NCBI GenBank assembly: GCA_014730055.1
Contig: WJIV01000224.1
Coordinates: forward strand, 1-30,754
Source: Candidatus Bathyarchaeota archaeon
GTDB lineage: Archaea > Thermoproteota > Bathyarchaeia > TCS64
DNA length: 30,754 nucleotides
Reading direction: 5' to 3'
In this document: positions 6,867 through 13,995 of the stretch, one piece after another
Numbering within the stretch: the first letter of the stretch is position 1
Layout: each line of letters opens with the position of its first letter
Program-made: the position numbers and the translations under genes
Notes under the pieces: model-generated
Database searches by the model: none
Seen by the model: the letters and a program-made list of their open reading frames with translations, nothing else
What the model was told of the DNA's origin: nothing

Positions 6867-9220
6867 TGGGAGAGTTTAACTTGCAGGATGAGTATGAGCG
6901 AAAATATCCCTTCAACGCCATTATTGGCCAAGATAACGCTAAACTCGCCCTTATCCTAAATGCAATAGACCCTTCCATAGGGGGTGCATTAATCTCTGGC
7001 CCTAAAGGGACTGGAAAATCGCTTCTGGTTCAGGCCTTTCAAGAGATTTTACCTGAGTATGAATTTGTATTAAACTGCCCTTTCAGATGTAATCCAAGAG
7101 ATCCAACTAACATGTGCTCCAACTGCATGGAGCTTGATCCGGATTTGGAGACACAGAGTGAGAAAATTCGGCTAGTTCAGGTCCCCCTAAGTATCACAGA
7201 GGACATGCTGGTAGGGAGCATTGATATGGAGATAGCTGTAGGACAGGGAATTAAAGCTCTAGAGCCTGGTTTACTCGCTGAAGCAAATCAGGGATTCCTT
7301 TACATTGATGAGGTAAACCTGTTACCTGATCACATAACAGATAGTATTTTAGATGCCGCTGCCTCTGGTTGGAATATAGTGGAACGGGAGGGTGTTAGTG
7401 TTCAACATCCTTCGAGGTTTATTCTTGTGGGAACTATGAACCCAGAAGAGGGTGATCTTCGCCCACAGATCCTCGATAGGTTTGGAATCTTCGCTGAAAG
7501 TGAGAGTGTGCAGATTCCTGATGATAGATCTCTTATTATAGAAAGAAACGAGAGTTTCAGAAGCGACCCAGTAGAATTCCGGGAAGATTATAAAAGGGGA
7601 CTAGATGTTATCCGGAATAGAATTCAGAATGCTCGTGATAATTTAACCAAAGTGAAAATACCCGCAGAGTTCACTACTCTCGTTGCTGAAACTTGTTCAA
7701 GGCTCAAGGTTGATGGCTTCAGACCGGATATCATAACGATAAAAACCGCTAGAGCTCTTGCTGCTTATCAACTAAGGACTATACTAACCAAAGAAGACAT
7801 TGAACGTTCCCTTCATTTCACACTGGGGCATAGGACTCGTGAATCAGGTCTATCACCTCCACCTAAAAAGAAGGATATAAGGAGGGCTATGAGGTTCTCA
7901 GAGCTTCGCCAGAGTGTGGGCCTAGAGCTACCTGAGCTTGGAAAACTGCTGATCTTGCCAATGGATTACATCGAGGGACTATTGAGAGACGCCCGAATTA
8001 AGATGATCTTCAAAGGGATATCCATGGGAGTTATAGTTCTCTCATCATTTCTCCTCTTGGAGTGGCTTAGATTCGGTGTTACAGGTTCTCCCTCAAGCAG
8101 TTCTGGTCTTATTTTTGAGTTCCTTTTATCAGTTCTCTTTTTATTGATTCTTGATCGAACATTCAGAAGAGTTCGAGTAGATAAAACAACTTTAGCAGGT
8201 GTACCTGATCAGGGATTTGATATAAAGACATCAGGCAGGCTGCTTGACAATGCTTCACCGCATGGTAAAACCGGTGGGGGCGCTGTCGAGTCTAAGGTCA
8301 GCTATACTGGTATGGATAAATCAGAGCTTGTTATAGGCCCAAAGATAATGGGGACAATGGGGTCACTGCAAAGAAGATCAGGATCCAGCAGAAAGAGAGG
8401 GGGTCTCAGGAAGAAGGAAGGAGGCTCAACTGGAGGTCGAGGTACGCGGGTATTATCAACTTCTTCAAGGGGCCGTTATGCATGGTATAGGATTCCACGT
8501 GGAAAGCCTAGAGATATAGCCTTTGTACCAACTATCAAGGCTGCTGCTCCTAAACAAATTAAAAGAGGTGAGAGAAATCGCCTTTTAATTGAGGCAGGAG
8601 ATATTAGAGAGAAGGTCAGGGAGTACTCCGCACCCTATTCCATAGTACTACTGGTCGATATGAGTCTCTCGATGATTGATAGCGTATCCAACATAGTGCA
8701 GGGTATTTTCGATTTTCACTCCGAAGTATATAGGCGGAAGGACAGAGTAGGACTAGTTGTCTTCAAGGGTTCAAAAGCATATACCCTACAGCACCCAACT
8801 AGAAATCTAGACCTCGTGGTAAAAAAGCTAGGCGAGGTGGGGGCAAGCGACTTCACCCCCATGGCCGCCGGGCTATTTCAGTCATGGAAGACCCTAAAAC
8901 AAGAGAAACTACGTAACAAGGATTCTCTTTTACATCTCTATATCATATCTGATGGTATAGCAAACGTACCTCTGGATAAACCCCTAAACCCACTAAGTAG
9001 GAGAAGATATAGCAGCGAAGCCCAGGCAGATAGCTTCGACGTACTCCGATTGCTGATAAAAGAAGCAGTCAAGGTGCATGTTGTAAACACCAATCATAAC
9101 TCAAACGAAGATGAATATGTAAAGATCAAAAACGCTAGGATATCTCTCACCCCAACCCAATTCCTCAGAGAATTAGCTAGGGTCTCAAAGGGAGAGTACA
9201 TCGGTCTTTTGAATGTTTAA
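6866..9220 (+). CDS. AAA+ ATPase / membrane hairpin / VWA fusion (ChlI-ChlD-like)
   Basis: This is a 784-residue fusion. Residues 1-345 are a complete ChlI-like AAA+ module: Walker A GPKGTGKS 45-52, Cys71/75/84/87 insert, Walker B FLYIDE 144-149, RPQILDRF 199-206. Two hydrophobic segments follow at about 384-400 and 415-431, separated by a Gly/Ser turn, predicting a membrane hairpin. Next is a basic Gly/Ser/Arg-rich linker at about 500-530. The C-terminal VWA domain (about 590-784) has an intact MIDAS: Asp598-x-Ser600-x-Ser602, Thr664 and Asp696 in IISDG. Magnesium-chelatase D subunits have AAA-linker-VWA order but are soluble; the membrane hairpin is the unusual part. Both ends would face the cytoplasm. 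The start is GTG, overlapping the previous stop by one base. Confidence 0.9.
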   Translation: MGEFNLQDEYERKYPFNAIIGQDNAKLALILNAIDPSIGGALISGPKGTGKSLLVQAFQEILPEYEFVLNCPFRCNPRDPTNMCSNCMELDPDLETQSEKIRLVQVPLSITEDMLVGSIDMEIAVGQGIKALEPGLLAEANQGFLYIDEVNLLPDHITDSILDAAASGWNIVEREGVSVQHPSRFILVGTMNPEEGDLRPQILDRFGIFAESESVQIPDDRSLIIERNESFRSDPVEFREDYKRGLDVIRNRIQNARDNLTKVKIPAEFTTLVAETCSRLKVDGFRPDIITIKTARALAAYQLRTILTKEDIERSLHFTLGHRTRESGLSPPPKKKDIRRAMRFSELRQSVGLELPELGKLLILPMDYIEGLLRDARIKMIFKGISMGVIVLSSFLLLEWLRFGVTGSPSSSSGLIFEFLLSVLFLLILDRTFRRVRVDKTTLAGVPDQGFDIKTSGRLLDNASPHGKTGGGAVESKVSYTGMDKSELVIGPKIMGTMGSLQRRSGSSRKRGGLRKKEGGSTGGRGTRVLSTSSRGRYAWYRIPRGKPRDIAFVPTIKAAAPKQIKRGERNRLLIEAGDIREKVREYSAPYSIVLLVDMSLSMIDSVSNIVQGIFDFHSEVYRRKDRVGLVVFKGSKAYTLQHPTRNLDLVVKKLGEVGASDFTPMAAGLFQSWKTLKQEKLRNKDSLLHLYIISDGIANVPLDKPLNPLSRRRYSSEAQADSFDVLRLLIKEAVKVHVVNTNHNSNEDEYVKIKNARISLTPTQFLRELARVSKGEYIGLLNV

Positions 9221-9244
9221 ATAAACTCTACCCTCTTTAAAGAT

Positions 9245-10066
9245 ATGCTGGAATCTATTCTGTTAAATCTGTCCGATTACTTAACTACTGAAAATCTATT
9301 CACTATAGCATATGTTATCGCAATCATCATACTCGCCCTGATTATAGAGGGTATTATAGGATCTTCAATCAAGCGGTATACCAGAAGAATCGAGGTCAGT
9401 AGGAACCTGGAGAATATACTTCAGCTAGTCTCAAGAGTAGTGATATCATTTGTAGCTGTTGTCGCGATCCTACAGGTACTTGGGCTCGGAGTAGAGTGGT
9501 TGTTAAGCCTGTCAGCTGTCGCCGGTGTTGCGGTAGGATTCGCCTCCACTCAGACATTAGGTAATTTTCTCGCGGGGGTTTACATCATTGTCTCGCAGCC
9601 ATTTACCATTGAGGACTATATTAGGATCGGTGACATAGAAGGCGAGGTTAAAGGTATTACTCTTAATTATACAGAGATTTATAATACGACTTACAATCTG
9701 GTTGCAATCCCAAATAAGAACGTATTAGACAGCAATATTACTAATTATATACTCGAGGATATGATAGACTACAGCTTCGAGGTTAGATTCCCACACGACC
9801 CCAAGATCGATAACAAGGAAATAGTCGAGAAGTGTATTAGTCCAGCCATCGAAGAATTCAGCCAAGAGCACGCAGAAATACTGCCGAGGAAGCCAGAGTA
9901 TGGCATGTCAAGCATGGGGTTCAGGGAGAGAGGGTTTCTTGTCCGCGTTTTCTTCCGAAAAGGCCACTCTGAAGACCTTTATGATTATCAACCCTTGCTA
10001 TTGGAAAAGATAGTATTCAATTGGGACAGACTAATCAAAGAAGAAAAAATAGAAGGTAGCGAATAG
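9245..10066 (+). CDS. MscS-family mechanosensitive ion channel
   Basis: This 273-residue small-conductance mechanosensitive channel has three predicted membrane helices at about 18-38, 62-82 and 85-112. The third is the Gly/Ala-rich pore helix (SAVAGVAVGFASTQTLGNFLAG). The cytoplasmic beta domain follows with the typical PFTIEDYIRIGDIEGEV segment at about 120-136 and a mixed C-terminal domain. The length is close to E. coli MscS (286). Such channels release solutes on hypo-osmotic shock. It begins 24 bp after the AAA/VWA fusion on the same strand, so co-transcription is likely. Whether the ATPases act on this channel is a hypothesis. It is convergent with the PPC-domain gene, six bases apart. 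Confidence 0.92.
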   Translation: MLESILLNLSDYLTTENLFTIAYVIAIIILALIIEGIIGSSIKRYTRRIEVSRNLENILQLVSRVVISFVAVVAILQVLGLGVEWLLSLSAVAGVAVGFASTQTLGNFLAGVYIIVSQPFTIEDYIRIGDIEGEVKGITLNYTEIYNTTYNLVAIPNKNVLDSNITNYILEDMIDYSFEVRFPHDPKIDNKEIVEKCISPAIEEFSQEHAEILPRKPEYGMSSMGFRERGFLVRVFFRKGHSEDLYDYQPLLLEKIVFNWDRLIKEEKIEGSE

Positions 10067-10072
10067 CAGATA

Positions 10073-10465
10073 TCACAAATCTATATCCCCTGGATCTGCG
10101 TCCTTAACCTCGAATACTGTTACGAATGCCATTGCGTCGACTAAGCTACCCTCAAGAAGGTGGCCTCCCCTTGATTTGAACTCAGAGTCTGTAACATCGA
10201 TATGACCATGCACCGCTACCTCACCATTATTGTTAGAGATACTTCCACCACAGGCTACGATCTCTAGGGGCTCCTCCAGTACTACCGGATTTGGCTCGGG
10301 CCGATAGAAGTAAAAATTAGCTCTTGAAAGCGTACCGATGGCGTACCATGATCCAGCGCTTATTCCCCTTTCCTCCGCTATTGCCTTGATAGATAATAGT
10401 AGATCATCACCTTTCTCTAGATGTGCCAAAATAACCCTACCAATCTCGCCTTCTACATACTTCAT
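10073..10465 (-). CDS. PPC (DUF296) domain protein
   Basis: This 130-residue protein is essentially a single PPC/DUF296 domain, the fold shared by plant AT-hook (AHL) proteins and free-standing archaeal and bacterial homologues. The metal-site pattern is present: His86 and His88 in VHGHIDV and His102 in GGHLLEG, the three-His set expected to bind zinc in prokaryotic members. It forms trimers in solved relatives; a DNA-binding role is established for the plant AT-hook proteins but not for stand-alone prokaryotic forms, and no AT-hook is visible here. The ATG at 10465 is the only sensible start. It is a cytoplasmic single gene, convergent with the mscS-like gene. Confidence 0.85.
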   Translation of the reverse strand: MKYVEGEIGRVILAHLEKGDDLLLSIKAIAEERGISAGSWYAIGTLSRANFYFYRPEPNPVVLEEPLEIVACGGSISNNNGEVAVHGHIDVTDSEFKSRGGHLLEGSLVDAMAFVTVFEVKDADPGDIDL

Positions 10466-10550
10466 ATCCTAAATTTAATGCGTACAGTAAAAAATCTGTA
10501 TGCTTAACACTGTTTCATTAAGTCTTATTAAGAGATAAACATAAGAGATC

Positions 10551-10757
10551 TTGAGTAACTTGAATTGTGGTTCATGCGATTTCAGGGAGAAATGCTACCT
10601 AATAAGAATGGTCGATGAAAGCGATGCACAATATAAGAACGGAAATATTGATGGGCTCTTGAGAAGCAGCGAGATTTTAAGGCTTCATGAGAACCATCTA
10701 GCTGAACTAAGAAAAGATATCGCTTTGAAACTTGCGGACCTAACAGAGATTTATTAA
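10551..10757 (+). CDS. Small Cys-containing protein, 68 residues
   Basis: I do not recognise a family. The start is TTG at 10551; a second in-frame TTG at 10560 would remove three residues. The N-terminus carries Cys6-x-x-Cys9-x5-Cys15 (CGSCDFREKC) and the remainder is a charged, amphipathic helical hairpin rich in Leu, Glu and Arg. Three closely spaced cysteine residues could bind a metal with an outside ligand or act in redox chemistry. It lies 123 bp before the radical SAM gene on the same strand, but that gene has its own TATA element at 10851-10858, so co-transcription is not implied. Coding potential is supported by the motif and helical pattern rather than homology. Confidence 0.5.
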   Translation: MSNLNCGSCDFREKCYLIRMVDESDAQYKNGNIDGLLRSSEILRLHENHLAELRKDIALKLADLTEIY

Positions 10758-10850
10758 CTCCCTGAGTTAGCTGATGGGGCTACCTTAGGCCAGATACTCC
10801 TAGAGGATATTAATGATCTCTAGACTAATGAGTCGTTTCTATACAACCAA

Positions 10851-10858
10851 TTTTATAG
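10851..10858 (+). promoter_or_regulatory. TATA element of the radical SAM gene
   Basis: TTTTATAG lies 22-30 nt before the ATG at 10881. This predicts leaderless transcription and separates the gene from the small upstream gene. Confidence 0.45.
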
Positions 10859-10880
10859 GAATAAATCCAAAATGTACTGA

Positions 10881-12101
10881 ATGTTCTACGAGGAAGTTCA
10901 GGCTAGATCCCTATTATCAAAGAGAATAGTAGCTGATGCATGGTTTCACAGCAACTACTCAATGAACGTATACCGTGGATGCCAGTTCTCATGCGCCTAC
11001 TGCGATGGAATGGCGGAGCATTATCACGTAGACAACTTCAGGGAACATGTAAGAGTGAAGATAAACGCACCTAACGTCCTCGAGAAGGAGCTAGAAAGGA
11101 TACTTCCAGGTAGAAATAAATCACTTCTCGACTATACTGAACTAAAACCCGAGTATAAAAGACCAATTATTGGTATCAGCGGAGGGGTCTCAGACTCGTA
11201 CCAGCAGGCAGAGAAAAAATACCAGATAACAAGGAAGATCCTTGAGGTCCTTCTAAGGCATAAACTACCTGTATTTCTCCTTACAAAGTCAGACCTGGTA
11301 CTAAGGGACATAGACTTACTTGAGGATATCAACAAGCAGTCATTTGCCAGTGTTTGCTTCACAATAACATTGATGGACGAGAATCAAAAAAAGATCTATG
11401 AACCACACTCCTCAAGTACCGAGGATAGGTTCAACGCATTGAAGACCCTGAGAAGTAAAGGAATAAGAGGGGGCGTTATGGCGATGCCCATTATACCCTT
11501 TATAGGAGACAGCATAGAGAACATGATGGGTATCGTAAATGAGTCTAAGAAGGCCAACTCCGAGTTCGTACTTTTCGCCGGTATGACCCTTAAACCTGGA
11601 AGACAGAAAAGACACTTTTTAGAGACACTGTCAAGAAACAACCCTGAAAAACTATCCAGAATCAAGGAACTTTACTCCAACGAGAACAGATATGGTTCCC
11701 CCTACTGGGATAAAATGCCAGTAAATGTGATGGCTCTCGGTCACAAGTTATGCCTTGACGAGGGAATAAACCCTAGATCAGTAAGGCACTCTTGCCCGGG
11801 TGCATATGTACCGAATCATGAAGTACTTCAGGTTCTCTTAGATATCAAGTACTGGATGTCAAGCTTTTTAGGTAAAAGTAAGAGGGAGTGGTCAAAGTTC
11901 CACGAGGGGGCGTCCCTAATTGAGAGGGGGTTACCTAACCTGAAGACGGCCCTGGAAATGGGAAAACTACAAGAACAAATTCATCCAGCCCTACTGAATG
12001 AAGTTAAGGAGATACTGAAGACAGGTTCATGTGAAACATATCAGAGAATACAGGCTGAGGTCAATGAGGCTGCCAGGATAGAATACGATAGGTTAAACTA
12101 A
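10881..12101 (+). CDS. Radical SAM protein, SPL-like family
   Basis: This is a 406-residue radical SAM enzyme. The [4Fe-4S] motif is Cys34-x3-Cys38-x2-Cys41 in RGCQFSCAYC, preceded by a Asn-Val-Tyr-Arg strand as in the spore-photoproduct-lyase-like group (SPL-related and Rv2578c-like proteins). The later VFLLTKSDLVLRDIDLLEDI segment, ITLMDENQKKIYEPHSSS and RFNALKTLRSKGI follow the order of that group's barrel. It differs by Asp-Gly-Met-Ala after the third Cys where many members have Tyr-Ala. An additional Cys in the C-terminal half (RHSCPGAY near 305) could matter for activity. Substrate unknown; true DNA spore-photoproduct repair is not expected in an archaeon. It is cytoplasmic and upstream of the FrlC-like gene on the same strand. 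Confidence 0.85.
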   Translation: MFYEEVQARSLLSKRIVADAWFHSNYSMNVYRGCQFSCAYCDGMAEHYHVDNFREHVRVKINAPNVLEKELERILPGRNKSLLDYTELKPEYKRPIIGISGGVSDSYQQAEKKYQITRKILEVLLRHKLPVFLLTKSDLVLRDIDLLEDINKQSFASVCFTITLMDENQKKIYEPHSSSTEDRFNALKTLRSKGIRGGVMAMPIIPFIGDSIENMMGIVNESKKANSEFVLFAGMTLKPGRQKRHFLETLSRNNPEKLSRIKELYSNENRYGSPYWDKMPVNVMALGHKLCLDEGINPRSVRHSCPGAYVPNHEVLQVLLDIKYWMSSFLGKSKREWSKFHEGASLIERGLPNLKTALEMGKLQEQIHPALLNEVKEILKTGSCETYQRIQAEVNEAARIEYDRLN

Positions 12102-12155
12102 TCCACTTCAGTGATTCGAAAACACTAATTAAACATGAACAATTGAGTTTGAGGT

Positions 12156-12983
12156 ATGAAACTAGGGATTTTTACATACGGATACATGCGGTTCAGCCTC
12201 GAGAAGGCCTTCATGGACGCGTCCAGATATGGATACGATGGTATCGAGATCTGGGGTGGCAGACCACATGCTTATCCCTTCGACCTGGAGAAAATGGGCA
12301 CAGGCGAAATAAGGAAACTCTCCCGAAAATACAGTGTACCTATTATCGGATACACCCCAGAACTCAACATGTACCCTTACAACATGATGATTGGATCAGA
12401 GCACATGCGTCGCGAGAGCATCCAATACATTAAGACATCGATGGACGTGGCGAGGGAGATGAACGCTGGCTTCACCTTAATCTCAGCAGGCCATGCTGGA
12501 TACAATACCCTAAGAAGCGAGTACTGGCCACGATTGATTGAGAACCTTAGGAACCTAGCAAACTACGCAGAGGAAATAGACACGGACCTAGTACTTGAGC
12601 CCCTCACCCAGTATGAGACCAACGTAATCGTGACCTGCAATGACCTGGTCGAAGCCCTAGAAGAGGTTGATTCTCCGAGGCTAATGGGAATGTGTGACAT
12701 CTGCCCTCCCTTTTGCAACCACGAGCCCATCATGACTTACTTCGAGAAGCTAGGCCCTAGACTGCGTCATATGCATATAATTGATAGCGACGGGCACTCA
12801 GATACCCATTTAATGCCTGGGGAAGGGAGGATACCCCTCAGGGAACTCTTCAGTCAGATAGAATCCAGCAAATACGAGGGATACTGTACCATCGAGTTAG
12901 TCTCCCAGTACATTAATGAGCCCTCTCTAGGATCTGCAATGGCTATCAGGCGTGTAAAACAGCTGATTGATGACCCCTCATAA
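12156..12983 (+). CDS. FrlC-like sugar epimerase (xylose-isomerase-like TIM barrel)
   Basis: This 275-residue protein matches, from memory, E. coli FrlC (276 residues), the fructoselysine 3-epimerase, along almost its whole length. Shared stretches include YGYDGIEIWGGRPHA, IIGYTPE, YPYNMM, EHMRRES, MNAGFTLIS, DSDG-SDTH and PGEG-PLREL. The four metal ligands expected for this fold are in place: Glu148, Asp181, His207 and Glu247. FrlC interconverts fructoselysine and psicoselysine, products of non-enzymatic glycation. The partner genes frlB and frlD are not in this window, so the in vivo substrate may be another ketose or ketosamine. The ATG at 12156 follows GAGGT directly; the in-frame ATG at 12135 is closed by TGA. 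It is cytoplasmic. Confidence 0.88.
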   Translation: MKLGIFTYGYMRFSLEKAFMDASRYGYDGIEIWGGRPHAYPFDLEKMGTGEIRKLSRKYSVPIIGYTPELNMYPYNMMIGSEHMRRESIQYIKTSMDVAREMNAGFTLISAGHAGYNTLRSEYWPRLIENLRNLANYAEEIDTDLVLEPLTQYETNVIVTCNDLVEALEEVDSPRLMGMCDICPPFCNHEPIMTYFEKLGPRLRHMHIIDSDGHSDTHLMPGEGRIPLRELFSQIESSKYEGYCTIELVSQYINEPSLGSAMAIRRVKQLIDDPS

Positions 12984-12999
12984 CCACAGCTAAGTAAAA

Positions 13000-13022
13000 T
13001 TCAGCGTTTTTGTTACTATTGT
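13000..13022 (+). terminator. Possible T-rich terminator after the FrlC-like gene
   Basis: A T-rich stretch containing GCGTTTTTGTTACTATTGTT lies about 20-40 nt after the epimerase stop. This is the usual form of archaeal intrinsic termination; no stable hairpin precedes it. Confidence 0.3.
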
Positions 13023-13037
13023 TCATTGGAGAGGATA

Positions 13038-13047
13038 CTATTATAGG
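13038..13047 (+). promoter_or_regulatory. TATA-like element before the transglutaminase-fold gene
   Basis: CTATTATAGG lies about 32-40 nt before the TTG start at 13078. Together with the T-rich stretch just before it, this suggests the transglutaminase and HTH genes have their own promoter. Confidence 0.35.
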
Positions 13048-13077
13048 CGTGATAAGCCTCGAAAGTATTGATAAACT

Positions 13078-13995
13078 TTGAAAGATCCCCTCTATTACTA
13101 CTCGAAGCCCTCACCGCTAACATACCTACCTGAAGAAAAAGAAATCACGAATCTTCTCAGGGACATTCCTGAGACCGTTCCAGGAGTAGTTGAGGCAGTC
13201 CAAAACACACTCCTCCACATCTTCTGGGCGGAAAGATACGGCGAGAGACTAACAGAGAAGAGAACCAGCGAGGTTAATATTCGCTCAGCAGCCGATATGC
13301 TCAGGAGAGCAGCCGAGATAAGGAAAACAAGCCTCTCGGACCCTCGCAGGAACTCGGAGAAGGTTATTGGTAACTGCCGCGACTTCTCTGTACTTTCAGT
13401 GGCCCTCATGAGAAGAAAGGGTATCCCCTCAAGGGCGAGATGCGGATTCGGCGCCTATTTCAGCACACCAGATATGAAGCTGAGATATATAGACCACTGG
13501 GTGGTGGAGTACTGGAAGCCTGAGAACAAGAAATGGGTGATGGTAGACTCTCAGCTCGACAAGTTCCAGCGAACCGCTCTTAGTATAAACTTCGACCCAT
13601 TGGATGTCCCACACGACATGTTCCTAACCGGTGGCCATGCATGGAAGGTGTGCAGAAAAGGCGAAGCGGATCCAGAAACCTTCGGCATAATGGATATGTC
13701 AGGGATGGACTTCATCCTAGGCGACATGGTGAGAGACCTGGCTGCACTGAACAAGACTCCACTGCTGCCCTGGGACTGCTGGGGCCTTATGCTGGAGGAG
13801 GAGATCAGGGATTATGAGCTTCTGGACAACGTATCCGACGCAACCTTACCAGGAACAATGGAATACGAGCTCATATCCGAGCTAAACCAGCACCCCCGCC
13901 TAAAAGTACCTCATACGATAGTGAGCTGGATGGGCGGAACCGATCCATTCGAGGTTAAACTATCAGAGGTAACCGAGAGGATCCCTCATGGATAA
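13078..13995 (+). CDS. Transglutaminase-fold protein
   Basis: This 305-residue protein carries a papain-like transglutaminase-core domain. The catalytic triad is visible: Cys100 in GNCRDFS, His140 in IDHWVVEYW and Asp157 in WVMVDSQLD. The region between (LSVALMRRKGIPSRARCGFGAYF) is the typical helix and strand of this family. There is no signal peptide or membrane anchor, unlike many archaeal transglutaminase-like proteins, so it is probably cytoplasmic. Members are usually proteases, peptide-N-glycanases or amidases rather than true crosslinkers; the substrate is unknown. The start is TTG, since no ATG or GTG is in frame near the N-terminus. The last eight bases overlap the next gene, so the two are almost certainly co-translated. 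Confidence 0.85.
   Translation: MKDPLYYYSKPSPLTYLPEEKEITNLLRDIPETVPGVVEAVQNTLLHIFWAERYGERLTEKRTSEVNIRSAADMLRRAAEIRKTSLSDPRRNSEKVIGNCRDFSVLSVALMRRKGIPSRARCGFGAYFSTPDMKLRYIDHWVVEYWKPENKKWVMVDSQLDKFQRTALSINFDPLDVPHDMFLTGGHAWKVCRKGEADPETFGIMDMSGMDFILGDMVRDLAALNKTPLLPWDCWGLMLEEEIRDYELLDNVSDATLPGTMEYELISELNQHPRLKVPHTIVSWMGGTDPFEVKLSEVTERIPHG

Noticed and set aside
12143..12433. Open frame overlapping the start of the FrlC-like gene
   Set aside because: It is an out-of-frame shadow; the overlapping 12156 frame is a full-length match to a known enzyme family.
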